Below, one piece after another: positions 1 through 7,891 of a stretch of 64,000 nucleotides of DNA. Below the pieces are notes generated by a model, which saw only the letters and a program-made list of their open reading frames with translations, did not search any database and was not told the DNA's origin. How positions within the stretch are numbered: the first letter of the stretch is position 1; every line of letters begins with the position of its first letter. Made by a program: the position numbers and the translations under genes. Origin of the DNA: CAZMHL01 sp045605445 (GTDB taxonomy: Bacteria; Bacillota; Clostridia; RGIG6154); NCBI GenBank assembly GCA_045605445.1, contig JAZUPZ010000007.1, positions 1-64,000 of the forward strand, written 5' to 3'.

Positions 1-1
1 A

Positions 2-964
2 ACAACTAAATTCTACTGGGACAGAGGATATATGTCCGCAGAAAGCGTAAACGGAGCATTTACTGCAAAGAATTATATCGGTGTTCAGGGAGTATTCGCA
101 AGAGAAAGCGGAAACACCACTGAATATATGCTGAAAAACGGTCATGGTGATGTAACAAATACTATTACCAACGGAACAGTAAATCAGTACCTCGATTATA
201 ACCCATACGGAAAACAGACAACAGGTAATACATCAAACCCATTCCGCTACTGCGGTGAATACTTTGACGAAGAGAGCGGACTTATCTACTTAAGAAACCG
301 TTACTATAACCCCGAAACTCAACGCTTCATAACCGAAGACCCAATACAGGACGGACTTAATTGGTATTCTTACTGCGGAAATAACCCGGTTAATGCAATA
401 GACCCCTCTGGATTAAGGACATACATTATTAATGGTATTAATAATTCCCAAGAAGAAGGTGCCCCGCAGTATTCTATAGATTTTGCGAATGAGCTTACCG
501 AAAAAGGGGTGGAAGATGTTCGTGTAATCGGTGTATATAATGGTACAGAAATCATTACCGGCGCAGGTCAAGTGGCAATGGAAATGGTTAATAATGGTGA
601 ACATTCAGAAAATGTGGCGAATCAGATCTTGGAAGACCTGAAAAATGATCCTTTGGCAGATGGCGAGGAACTTAATCTCATTGGATACAGTGGTGGTGGG
701 CAAATCGTTTTGAATGTTTGTGAATTGTTGGAAGGGGAAGTAACAGTTGACAATTCAGTTTTAATAGGTGCGCCGGTGGAAGAACTTACACTAAATAATA
801 CAGGCGAAATAACTATGATATATGCTGGATTTGATCCATTATCTTGGAATGTTTCATGGTATTCTATAAATTTAGAATTTGCAGGCTGGATTGGTCACAC
901 AAGTTATTTTAATAAAGACAACATAGGAAAAGTAGCGGATTTAGTAAACAAACATATTGATTAA
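2..964 (+). CDS. RHS-repeat polymorphic toxin, C-terminal part, with alpha/beta-hydrolase tip
   Basis: The frame is open to the left edge, reading TKFYWDRGY before the first ATG at 32, so this is the 3' end of a longer RHS/YD-repeat gene. Counting from that ATG, residues 50-127 are a typical RHS core (GLIYLRNRYYNPETQRF, then the NPVNAIDPSGL boundary), after which these toxins switch to a variable effector. The tip, residues 128-310, resembles a lipase/esterase: GYSGGG at 218-223 gives a nucleophile elbow with Ser220, and Asp268 (FDPL) and His289 (GHTSYF) could complete a triad. RHS proteins deliver such tips into competing cells. That this tip is a toxic hydrolase is inference. A small membrane protein follows after 13 bp, as expected for an immunity gene. 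Confidence 0.85.
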   Translation, partial: TTKFYWDRGYMSAESVNGAFTAKNYIGVQGVFARESGNTTEYMLKNGHGDVTNTITNGTVNQYLDYNPYGKQTTGNTSNPFRYCGEYFDEESGLIYLRNRYYNPETQRFITEDPIQDGLNWYSYCGNNPVNAIDPSGLRTYIINGINNSQEEGAPQYSIDFANELTEKGVEDVRVIGVYNGTEIITGAGQVAMEMVNNGEHSENVANQILEDLKNDPLADGEELNLIGYSGGGQIVLNVCELLEGEVTVDNSVLIGAPVEELTLNNTGEITMIYAGFDPLSWNVSWYSINLEFAGWIGHTSYFNKDNIGKVADLVNKHID

Positions 965-977
965 AAGGGGATACTAA

Positions 978-1274
978 ATGAAACAAAAAACTATTAACAT
1001 CATAATATATGTTGTGTCAGTGCCAATAGTTATATTTGAATATTTTGTTTTGTTTTGGTTTTGGGGTGGAGCCGATGTTTTTAACTTTATCTTAACACCG
1101 GTAATTTTCGTTATATATTTGATTACTATATTATACTTAAAGAAAAAAATTAAGGTTAAAAGTACTATAGCTTTACCAGTGAAACTTATTTATATATTAA
1201 TCTTACCAATATTAACAATAGTTACTGTGTGTTTATTTGCTATTTTATTTGGGATAAACATTATAATTTGGTAA
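978..1274 (+). CDS. Small membrane protein, candidate immunity protein for the RHS tip
   Basis: A 98-residue, very hydrophobic protein with about three membrane segments (roughly residues 7-30, 34-52 and 68-96) separated by a short KKKIKVK basic loop. The start has AAGGGG upstream and lies 13 bp behind the RHS stop, so the two genes are co-transcribed. Base composition is clearly AT-richer than the housekeeping genes nearby, as is common for exchanged toxin/immunity cassettes. I recognise no family. The immunity role rests only on position, size and membrane nature, and would fit a tip that attacks membrane lipids. Confidence 0.55.
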   Translation: MKQKTINIIIYVVSVPIVIFEYFVLFWFWGGADVFNFILTPVIFVIYLITILYLKKKIKVKSTIALPVKLIYILILPILTIVTVCLFAILFGINIIIW

Positions 1275-1331
1275 TAGCAACCAAAACAGAGACAAGGAAG
1301 ACGAGAACACGGGGACTAAGGACACGCTGGG

Positions 1332-1397
1332 ACGTGCCGGGGTGTCAAATCTGATTAAATGAATTGACAACTTTGTTGTCATGAATTGGCTTTGCCA
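1332..1397 (+). repeat. 66-bp direct repeat, copy 1
   Basis: Starts ACGTGCCGGGGTGTCAAATC and ends TTGGCTTTGCCA. It matches 2174-2239 at 65 of 66 positions. It contains a perfect 7-bp hairpin (TGACAAC, three-base loop, GTTGTCA). The two copies bracket the gene at 1679-2167. Confidence 0.9.
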
Positions 1398-1440
1398 GAA
1401 CACAAGGGACGATTCTGTTGTGTTGAATTAAACTATATTT

Positions 1441-1477
1441 CCGCCCCATCGGCTTCGGTCGGTGGGGCGGTATTTTA
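1441..1477 (+). terminator. Rho-independent terminator-like hairpin with TTCG tetraloop
   Basis: CCGCCCCATCGGC and GTCGGTGGGGCGG form a 13-bp stem (two G-U pairs) around a TTCG tetraloop, followed by TATTTTA. The stem is strong but the T-run is weak. It could end the RHS/immunity transcript, although it lies 170 bp beyond the immunity gene. Confidence 0.55.
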
Positions 1478-1616
1478 TGTGAAGTTTTGAACATTCGTTC
1501 AAAGCGAAGTTGCTTTTGCAGTGAAGTTTTTTTACAAAAGTGAAGTAAAGTTTGCACTTCGCCGACAGGCGAAACATCACTTACAGAGTAAACATCACTG
1601 TTGAAGATAACATCAC
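1478..1616. repeat. Intergenic stretch of short degenerate repeats
   Basis: There is no credible gene here. The stretch holds several variants of GTGAAGTTT and then several of AACATCACTT (near 1571, 1590 and 1608), separated by short GC-rich pieces such as CGCCGACAGGCG. This resembles low-complexity palindromic filler rather than a coding or structured RNA region. It ends at the promoter of the next gene. Confidence 0.4.
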
Positions 1617-1645
1617 TTGCCGAAGGCAAACTTAACTGATATAAT
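1617..1645 (+). promoter_or_regulatory. Sigma-A type promoter for the phosphatase-like gene
   Basis: TTGCCG at 1617-1622, a 17-bp spacer, and TATAAT at 1640-1645, 34 bp upstream of the ATG at 1679. Confidence 0.65.
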
Positions 1646-1678
1646 GTTAATGTAAAACAAGGAGAAAGGGGTAGAAAT

Positions 1679-2167
1679 ATGGAAATAAAAATCTGTTCAA
1701 TAAAAATGCTTAAAAGCAAGCTTTCGCAGCTTGATGAAAAGAAAACGGCGGCAATTCTCTGTACCTCATACAGCGTTGAAAAAAACGATTTTACACAGCT
1801 TAAGTCGGTTGCGCTCTTTGAGTTTGACGACGTTGTTATACCTTCTGTTAAAACTGCCTTTAAACCGGAAATTGCAGAAGAAATGAAAAAGTGGTTTAAC
1901 GGAATTGCAAAGGAGGTTTCAACCCTTTATGTTTGCTGTGACAACGGTCAGTCAAGAAGCAGCGCTGTTGGGGCGGCATTTTTAAGATATATGGGAGAAA
2001 GTGACATAAAAATATGGAACAATCCCAAATATAATCCAAATACCCTTGTTTATAAAATGCTATGCTCTGCCCTTGAAATAAAAGCCTCGCCTCTCAGAAT
2101 GCACATTTTAAAGTATGTAAACGAAAGAGCCCTTAAAAAAGAAATCGAAAAGCACAGGCAAGGGTAA
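1679..2167 (+). CDS. Small dual-specificity/tyrosine phosphatase-like protein
   Basis: A 162-residue cytoplasmic protein. Its only clear motif is CDNGQSRS at about residues 88-95, which fits the Cys-X5-Arg loop of cysteine-based phosphatases and follows a hydrophobic strand (LYVC). A short helix (AVGAAFLRYM) follows, as in that fold. An AAGGAGAAAGGGG ribosome site precedes the ATG. The gene has its own promoter, ends in a good terminator, and is bracketed by two 66-bp direct repeats, so it looks like an independent cassette. The substrate is unknown. The phosphatase call rests on one motif, so catalytic activity is inferred. Confidence 0.6.
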   Translation: MEIKICSIKMLKSKLSQLDEKKTAAILCTSYSVEKNDFTQLKSVALFEFDDVVIPSVKTAFKPEIAEEMKKWFNGIAKEVSTLYVCCDNGQSRSSAVGAAFLRYMGESDIKIWNNPKYNPNTLVYKMLCSALEIKASPLRMHILKYVNERALKKEIEKHRQG

Positions 2168-2173
2168 CAGGCA

Positions 2174-2239
2174 ACGTGCCGGGGTGTCAAATCTGATTAA
2201 ATGAATTGACAACGTTGTTGTCATGAATTGGCTTTGCCA
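2174..2239 (+). repeat. 66-bp direct repeat, copy 2
   Basis: Second copy of the element at 1332-1397, differing at one base in the hairpin loop (TGACAAC-GTT-GTTGTCA). It starts 6 bp after the phosphatase-like stop codon. Confidence 0.9.
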
Positions 2240-2295
2240 TGAATTGTTGCAGGACAATACGAATTGAATTTCAGAGAAATTCATTATAAAAGAGG

Positions 2296-2325
2296 AACTC
2301 CGATGGTGTCCATCGGAGTTTCAAC
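2296..2325 (+). terminator. Rho-independent terminator of the phosphatase-like gene
   Basis: AACTCCGATGG, loop TGT, CCATCGGAGTT (11-bp stem, 2296-2306 with 2310-2320), followed by a pyrimidine-rich stretch. Confidence 0.7.
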
Positions 2326-2346
2326 TATTTCTATTAACTATTAACT

Positions 2347-2376
2347 AAAAAAACCCCCGCATTGCGGGGGTTTTGA
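2347..2376 (-). terminator. Rho-independent terminator of serCA
   Basis: AAAACCCCCGC (2350-2360) pairs with GCGGGGGTTTT (2364-2374). Read on the minus strand the stem is followed by a T-run, immediately after the serA stop. Confidence 0.9.
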
Positions 2377-3537
2377 TTATCTTATTTCTCTTACGCTTAT
2401 AATTCCGTCAATTGCTTTAATGTCGTTAAGGAGCTTATCATTGCTTTCGTCAACGTCGAGCATTGTGTAAGCGAAGTCTCCTCTTGATTTGTTTGTAAGG
2501 TTATTGATGTTAATTCCGTCTGCTGCAAAAACGTTTGAAATCTGGCTCAGCATATTCGGAATGTTTTTGTGAGTAATACAGATTCTGATTTTGCCTTCTC
2601 TGTCCATACTGCAGTTAGGGAAGTTAACAGAGTTAACAATGTTACCTGTGTTAAGATAATCTCTTATCTGTTTTGCTGCCATAACAGCGCAGTTGTCTTC
2701 AGATTCGGGAGTTGAAGCCCCCAGGTGAGGGATACAAACAATGTTTTCTTCGCCGATTAAGTCAGCGCTTGGGAAGTCGGTTACATATTTTGCAACCTTT
2801 CCTGCTTTGATTGCTTCTTTGATATCATCGTTATTAACAAGTTCGTTTCTTGCAAGGTTAAGAATTCTTACACCGTCTTTCATAAGATCAAGTGTTTCTT
2901 TTCTTACGGTATATCTTGTAGCGTCGTTTAAAGGTGCATGAATTGTAATGTAATCAGCTTTTGCGAAAATGTCGTTTAAGTTGTTAACGTGAACAATTGA
3001 ACGGGAAAGTCCCCAAGCGGCGTCAACTGAAATATAAGGGTCGTAGCCGAGAACTTCCATACCAAGGCTCTTTGCAGCGTTTGCTACCATAACGCCGATA
3101 GCACCAAGACCGATAACGCCAAGGGTTTTGCCTGCAATTTCAGGGCCTGTATAAGCGCTTTTGCCTTTTTCAACAAGCTTTGGAGCCGCATCGCCTTCGT
3201 CTTTTAAGGTTTCAGCCCATTTGATACCGCCGGTAATGTCTCTTGAAGCAAGGAAAAGAGCGCAGGTTGCAAGCTCTTTAACTGCATTTGCATTGGCACC
3301 GGGAGTATTGAAAACAACAATTCCCTTTTCTGCAAATTTGTCAAGAGGAATATTGTTTGTGCCCGCGCCTGCTCTTGCAACTGCCTTAAGATTTGCGGGA
3401 ACCTCCATATCGTGCATCGATGCACTTCTTACCAGAACACCGTCTGCTTCGTTAATATCTTCTGTAACAGCAAAATTGTCGCCAAGCTTTTCAAGACCGA
3501 TATCGGCAATTTTGTTTAATGTTGCAATTTTAAACAT
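2377..3537 (-). CDS. serA: D-3-phosphoglycerate dehydrogenase
   Basis: 386 residues. It oxidises 3-phosphoglycerate to 3-phosphohydroxypyruvate with NAD, the first step of serine synthesis. The NAD-binding motif GVIGLGAIG is at about residues 139-147. Substrate-binding RSAS and AGAGTNNIP lie near the N-terminus. The catalytic His is in the CIPHLGASTPESE segment near residue 270. A C-terminal ACT domain (about 315-386, RICITHKNIPNMLSQI) suggests amino acid feedback. Its length matches the short form that lacks the extra intervening domain. It lies 16 bp behind serC and shares its promoter and operators. Confidence 0.95.
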   Translation of the reverse strand: MFKIATLNKIADIGLEKLGDNFAVTEDINEADGVLVRSASMHDMEVPANLKAVARAGAGTNNIPLDKFAEKGIVVFNTPGANANAVKELATCALFLASRDITGGIKWAETLKDEGDAAPKLVEKGKSAYTGPEIAGKTLGVIGLGAIGVMVANAAKSLGMEVLGYDPYISVDAAWGLSRSIVHVNNLNDIFAKADYITIHAPLNDATRYTVRKETLDLMKDGVRILNLARNELVNNDDIKEAIKAGKVAKYVTDFPSADLIGEENIVCIPHLGASTPESEDNCAVMAAKQIRDYLNTGNIVNSVNFPNCSMDREGKIRICITHKNIPNMLSQISNVFAADGININNLTNKSRGDFAYTMLDVDESNDKLLNDIKAIDGIISVREIR

Positions 3538-3553
3538 TTATAAATCTCCTTAA

Positions 3554-4633
3554 TTATTTGTTTTCAGCTTCAAATTTTTTCATAAATTCAACAAGAGCCT
3601 TAACGCCGTCGATTGGCATAGCGTTGTAAATGCTTGCTCTCATACCGCCGACAGATCTGTGACCCTTAAGGTTTTTAAAGCCTGCGGCATCTGCTTCCTT
3701 GCAGAATTTCTTGTCAAGCTCTTCATCGCCTGTAACAAAGGTTACGTTCATAAGTGAACGGAATTCTTTGTCTGCACCGGGTTTGAAAAGCTCTGAAGAA
3801 TCGAGATAATCGTAAAGGATTGCAGCCTTTTCTTCGTTGATTTTCTTCATTGCTTCAAGTCCGCCAAGACCTAAAATCCATTTGTAAACCAGTCCTGCAA
3901 CGTAAATTGCATAGCAGGGAGGAGTGTTGTACATAGAATCGTTATCAGCCATAACCTGATAGTTAAGCATTGTTGGTGTTTCCGGACGTGCATTTCCGAG
4001 AAGGTCTTCTCTTATAATTACGATTGTAACACCAGCAGGAGCCATATTTTTCTGAGCGCCTGCATAAATAACGCCGAATTTTGTAACGTCAACAGGCTCT
4101 GAAATAATGCAGGATGACATATCTGCAACAAGAACCTTGTCGCCAACGTTTGGAACCTCAGGATATTTTGTTCCGAAAATGGTGTTGTTGTAGCAAACAT
4201 GAACATAGTCAGCATCTTCACGAACCATATCGGGAGTGATTGTAGGAATGTAAGCAAAGGTTCTGTCCTTTGAGCTTGCAATACATTTTGCATCGCCGTA
4301 TTTTGCAGCTTCTTCGTAAGCTTTCTTTGAGAACTGACCTGAAACAACATAGTCAGCCTTGCCGTTTTTCATAAGGTTAAGAGGAACTGCCGCAAACTGG
4401 GTTGAAGCACCGCCCTGCATAAAGAGAACCTTGTAATTGTCCGGAATGTTCATAAGCTCACGGAGGTCTTTCTCAGCTTCCTTTATAATTGCATCGTAAA
4501 CAGGAGAACGGTGACTCATTTCCATTACAGACATTCCGCTTCCGTTATAATCTGTCATTTCCTTTGCACACTGTTCGAGTACCGGCATAGGTAACATAGA
4601 AGGACCTGCCGAAAAATTGTAAACTCTACTCAT
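3554..4633 (-). CDS. serC: Phosphoserine aminotransferase
   Basis: 359 residues, normal for SerC. It moves an amino group from glutamate to 3-phosphohydroxypyruvate using PLP. The N-terminal YNFSAGPSMLP is the family hallmark. MSHRSPVYDAI and FMQGGASTQF bind substrate and cofactor. The PLP lysine lies in GAQKNMAPAG at about residues 192-201. A C-terminal KGHRSVGGMRASIYNAM completes the active site. It is first in the serCA operon. The leader from the predicted start site (about 4718) is roughly 85 nt and carries two palindromic operators. Confidence 0.96.
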   Translation of the reverse strand: MSRVYNFSAGPSMLPMPVLEQCAKEMTDYNGSGMSVMEMSHRSPVYDAIIKEAEKDLRELMNIPDNYKVLFMQGGASTQFAAVPLNLMKNGKADYVVSGQFSKKAYEEAAKYGDAKCIASSKDRTFAYIPTITPDMVREDADYVHVCYNNTIFGTKYPEVPNVGDKVLVADMSSCIISEPVDVTKFGVIYAGAQKNMAPAGVTIVIIREDLLGNARPETPTMLNYQVMADNDSMYNTPPCYAIYVAGLVYKWILGLGGLEAMKKINEEKAAILYDYLDSSELFKPGADKEFRSLMNVTFVTGDEELDKKFCKEADAAGFKNLKGHRSVGGMRASIYNAMPIDGVKALVEFMKKFEAENK

Positions 4634-4673
4634 TATATATACTTCCTTTCAAAATATGATTTACTGTTTAATT

Positions 4674-4717
4674 TCAACCAGCGGTTGATTTTTTAAAACC
4701 CATCAACAAGCGGTTGA
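4674..4717 (-). promoter_or_regulatory. Two palindromic operators in the serCA leader
   Basis: Two 15-bp palindromes, TCAACCAGCGGTTGA (4674-4688) and TCAACAAGCGGTTGA (4703-4717). Both read TCAAC, five bases, GTTGA. Their centres are 29 bp apart, and the second touches the predicted transcription start. This arrangement suits a dimeric repressor. The regulator is not identifiable in this window. Confidence 0.7.
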
Positions 4718-4724
4718 TTTTTAC

Positions 4725-4753
4725 ATTATATACCTAAAGTTTAAAAATGTCAA
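4725..4753 (-). promoter_or_regulatory. serCA promoter, consensus sigma-A
   Basis: On the minus strand, TTGACA (4748-4753), a 17-bp spacer and TATAAT (4725-4730) match the consensus perfectly. A promoter this strong next to two operators implies expression governed by repression. Confidence 0.9.
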
Positions 4754-4792
4754 TAACAAAAGTTGAAATAATTTAAAAATGTTTTAAATCTA

Positions 4793-4821
4793 TTTACACA
4801 ATTGAAAATTTGTGGTAAAAT
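4793..4821 (+). promoter_or_regulatory. Promoter of the OLE RNA operon
   Basis: TTTACA (4793-4798), a 17-bp spacer and TAAAAT (4816-4821), placing the start near 4828, about 20 nt before the closing stem of OLE RNA. It diverges from the serCA promoter only 40 bp away. Confidence 0.8.
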
Positions 4822-4847
4822 ATATTCCGTATAACTGTATATAAATA

Positions 4848-5455
4848 CAATGGCGCAGTATTCTAGTCAGAGTTGCTCATTTCCAGGACGGGCCTAAAAA
4901 TCCGTTGAAGGGCATATCGATGAAGTTCCTGGTGCCGGCTTTCGATGCCCAATCGAGGGTTGGTGCTGGGAGTTAAGAATTAAGGGCGTACTGCAATGGC
5001 ATGCAGAATACGTACCCTTTTTTCGTGGAGACCTGTGATTGTGGCGTATTTTCAGGATTGCTGTAAAGCAGACTAAAAAAAGCTACGACGCAGGGTTAAA
5101 CCTGCTTGGCGGTAATTAAAAAGCTGTGGGCAGAGTAGCCTGCCTTGAGTGGCTATGGCGAATCAGGGATCAGACCCCGGGCGGTTAGGCCGATCGCCCC
5201 CGGTTATTGCTCTGTGAAACCATATCTGCAAAAGAGGCTAAGAATGAGTGAGTCTGCCAAGGAAATCTTCTAGACTGTTCTGACCAGGCGTATAAGGGAT
5301 TGCAGTGCGGACTAAGTGGCAATCAGGTAGCAAAGACCAGTAATGCTTTGAGGAGCGTTGTAAGCGGAAACCCCCGGGATTGGCGACGAGCCGGGAACGC
5401 TTCGGGAAAACCGACCGGACCTAAGCCGTAAAATTTACCTTGTACGCTGCCATTG
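4848..5455 (+). ncRNA. ole: OLE RNA (ornate, large, extremophilic RNA)
   Basis: A 608-nt gene-free stretch with many GC-rich hairpins (for example around 5177-5205 and 5369-5395). The ends pair: CAATGGC at 4848-4854 with GCCATTG at 5449-5455, and GTA with TAC just inside. Three things identify it: the length (published OLE RNAs are about 600 nt), its place directly upstream of an OapA-like membrane protein, and the following genes dxs, tlyA, nadK, argR and recN, which form the known OLE neighbourhood in Firmicutes such as Bacillus halodurans. OLE forms a membrane-associated ribonucleoprotein linked to stress tolerance. No structural model search was run, so the identification is by size, ends and context. 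Confidence 0.9.
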
Positions 5456-5486
5456 TTTTATATATATGAATTAAAGGAGAAATTAC

Positions 5487-6053
5487 TTGGAACAAAAGAA
5501 AAGAAAAGTAAAATTCAAAACGAGTAAGAAAAAAATAAGCCTTAAGTATGTGTTTGGAATAACCTTTCTTACCTTTATAATAGCCCTTATTCTCCAGACG
5601 GTGTCAAAAATTCTTATGGAAAGCATTGCAATTTTCTATGCTTTCATTCTTCTTATCGTTGTAATAATGATAGGTATAGTGTTTGACATAATCGGTATGG
5701 CGGTTACCTCTGCCGACGATGCGGCGTTTTTCTCAATGGCGGCTGACAGGATAAGAGGCGCGAAGGAGGCCATTTCCCTTATAAAAAATGCGGAAAAGGT
5801 TTCAAATGTTGCAAACGACGTAATTGGCGACGTTTGCGGAATCATAAGCGGAAGCATCGGCGCGGCGATAATTGCCTCCATTTCAGCGGGCAAAAGCGTA
5901 ACCGAGGCGCTCTGGCTCTCCCTTCTTATAACGGGAAGCGTTTCAGCGCTTACCGTAGGGGGAAAGGCGGCAGGAAAATTTATAGCTATTTCATATAACA
6001 GCTATATAGTTTATGCGGCAGGAAAAATAATTGCTCTTTTTAAAAGAGGATAA
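5487..6053 (+). CDS. oapA: OLE-associated membrane protein OapA
   Basis: 188 residues starting at TTG 5487, chosen because AAAGGAG lies 6 bp upstream and no better start exists. A very basic N-terminus (KKRKVKFKTSKKK) is followed by membrane segments at about 23-43 and 46-75, a polar cytoplasmic stretch (about 76-115, including ADRIRGAKEA) and further hydrophobic segments at about 118-185. OapA binds OLE RNA and holds it at the membrane. Basic residues beside membrane helices suit RNA contact. The gene begins 31 nt after the OLE 3' stem and is 20 bp ahead of dxs, so all are probably one transcript. Confidence 0.88.
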   Translation: MEQKKRKVKFKTSKKKISLKYVFGITFLTFIIALILQTVSKILMESIAIFYAFILLIVVIMIGIVFDIIGMAVTSADDAAFFSMAADRIRGAKEAISLIKNAEKVSNVANDVIGDVCGIISGSIGAAIIASISAGKSVTEALWLSLLITGSVSALTVGGKAAGKFIAISYNSYIVYAAGKIIALFKRG

Positions 6054-6073
6054 TATAAAAAAGAGGAAATACT

Positions 6074-7891
6074 GTGAAAATACTTGATTCGGTTAATTAT
6101 CCTAACGACCTGAAAAAACTGAATAATTCGCAGCTTGAACAGCTTTCGGGAGAGATAAGGGAGCTTCTTGTTGAAACCGTTTCAAAAAACGGAGGACATC
6201 TTGCCTCAAACCTTGGTATTGTTGAACTCACCGTTTCTCTTCTTAAGGCTTTCAATCTTCCAAAGGATAAGATTGTTTACGACGTAGGTCATCAGAGCTA
6301 TGTACATAAAATTCTTACGGGAAGAAAGGAAAGGTTTTCAACCCTAAGAACCTTTGGCGGACTTTCGGGCTTCCCGAAGACTTCCGAAAGCGAATACGAC
6401 ACCTTTGAAACAGGGCACAGCGGAACGGCAATTTCCGTTGCCTACGGAATTGCAGAGGCAAACAGGCTTGATAAAAATAATGATTTTGCCATTGCGGTTG
6501 TAGGCGATGCTTCTCTTTCAAACGGGCTTTCAATGGAGGGAATGAACAACGCGGGACGTTCCTCCACAAGGCTCATTGTTATTTTGAACGACAATGAAAT
6601 GTCAATTTCTCCAAACGTTGGTAATTTAAGAACCTATCTTACAAAATTAAGAACTCAGCCGGGGTATAACAGCTTTAAGGCAGACGTGGAAAAGTTTCTT
6701 GAAAAAATTCCTCTTATCGGAGCACCGGTAGGGAAATTTCTTAAAAAAACCAAATACGGAATTAAGCATATGCTTATTCCCGGAACCCTCTTTGAGGGCT
6801 TCGGCTTTAATTATATAGGACCTATCGACGGTCACAACATCGGGCTTATGACAACAGTTTTCGAAAGAGCGAAAACAATGGAACAGCCTGTTTTTATTCA
6901 CGTTGTTACAAAAAAGGGAAAGGGATATTCCTTTGCCGAGAAAACTCCCGGACTTTACCACGGAACGGGAAGCTTTAACAGCAAAAAGCCTATTGAATAT
7001 AAGGTTAATGAAAACAGCTATTCGGAAATCGCAGGAAGAGAGCTTACCCGTCTTGGCAAGGAAAACGATAAAATTGTGGCGGTTTGCGCTGCAATGGAGG
7101 ACGGAACGGGGCTTTACCGTTTCCACAGGGAAATTCCTGAAAGATTTTTCGATGTGGGCATCAGCGAGGAGCACGCGGTAACCTTCTGCGGAGGGCTTGC
7201 CTCGCAGGGGAAAATTCCCGTTTTTGCGGTTTATTCAACCTTTCTTCAAAGGTGCTATGATAATATAATCCACGATGTGGCTCTTTCAAAAAGGCACGTT
7301 GTTTTCCTTGTGGACAGAGGCGGAATTTCCGGTCCTGACGGCGAAACCCATCAGGGCATTTTCGACGTTCCTATGCTAATGAGCATTCCGGGGGTTAAAA
7401 TTTACACTCCTTCTACAGACAAAGAGCTTGAAAAGGCAATAGAAACAGCGGTGCTTTATGACAACTGTCCCGTTTTTGTAAGATATCCCAAGGGAAATGC
7501 AAAAAAAGACAGCCGGGAGGTTGACATAAGCAGGGCAAGAATTTTAAGGGAAGGCAAAAACGTAACCGTTGTAACAATGTCGAAAATGACAGAGGTAGTG
7601 TCAGAAACAGAATTTGACGGCGACCATATTCATCTTAACTGCATAAAGCCGATTGATACAGAAACAATTTACAGCTCGGCTGTTAAAACCGGCAGGGTAA
7701 TCACCTTTGAGGACAATATGGTTTCCTGCGGTATGGGACAGGCACTTTCAGACCTTTTGAGAGCAAAAGGCTTTGAAGGGAAAATTGAAAATGTGGGGCT
7801 TGACGGCTTTGTGGAGCACGGAAGCGTTGAAGAGCTTCTTGAAAAATACGGACTTAATGAAGAGGGTATTAAAAAGAGGATTTATAAATGA
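6074..7891 (+). CDS. dxs: 1-deoxy-D-xylulose-5-phosphate synthase
   Basis: 605 residues, close to the usual 620. It condenses pyruvate and glyceraldehyde-3-phosphate with thiamine diphosphate, the entry to the MEP isoprenoid pathway. Seen: NGGHLASNLGIVELTV near the N-terminus, YDVGHQSYVHKILTGR, the ThDP motif GDASLSNGLSMEGMNNAG (GDA where GDG is common), the transketolase pyrimidine-binding region FDVGISEEHAVTF, and DRGGISGPDGETHQG in the middle. The start is GTG behind AGAGGAAA. dxs is the usual neighbour of OLE RNA. Its stop overlaps the next start by 4 bp, indicating translational coupling. Confidence 0.96.
   Translation: MKILDSVNYPNDLKKLNNSQLEQLSGEIRELLVETVSKNGGHLASNLGIVELTVSLLKAFNLPKDKIVYDVGHQSYVHKILTGRKERFSTLRTFGGLSGFPKTSESEYDTFETGHSGTAISVAYGIAEANRLDKNNDFAIAVVGDASLSNGLSMEGMNNAGRSSTRLIVILNDNEMSISPNVGNLRTYLTKLRTQPGYNSFKADVEKFLEKIPLIGAPVGKFLKKTKYGIKHMLIPGTLFEGFGFNYIGPIDGHNIGLMTTVFERAKTMEQPVFIHVVTKKGKGYSFAEKTPGLYHGTGSFNSKKPIEYKVNENSYSEIAGRELTRLGKENDKIVAVCAAMEDGTGLYRFHREIPERFFDVGISEEHAVTFCGGLASQGKIPVFAVYSTFLQRCYDNIIHDVALSKRHVVFLVDRGGISGPDGETHQGIFDVPMLMSIPGVKIYTPSTDKELEKAIETAVLYDNCPVFVRYPKGNAKKDSREVDISRARILREGKNVTVVTMSKMTEVVSETEFDGDHIHLNCIKPIDTETIYSSAVKTGRVITFEDNMVSCGMGQALSDLLRAKGFEGKIENVGLDGFVEHGSVEELLEKYGLNEEGIKKRIYK

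Noticed and set aside
1345..1719. 124-codon minus-strand ORF over the intergenic repeats
   Set aside because: Spans the 66-bp repeat, a terminator hairpin and the promoter of the phosphatase-like gene. It has no ribosome site and low-complexity content.
4848..5455. RNase P RNA, tmRNA, T-box or group II intron as the identity of the 608-nt RNA
   Set aside because: No tRNA-like ends, tag frame, T-box TGGNACC or intron domain V was seen. The OapA-like gene and dxs-recN order point to OLE.
6647..7174. 175-codon ORF on the minus strand inside dxs
   Set aside because: Antisense shadow of a well-conserved gene. There is no ribosome site and the peptide matches nothing I recognise.
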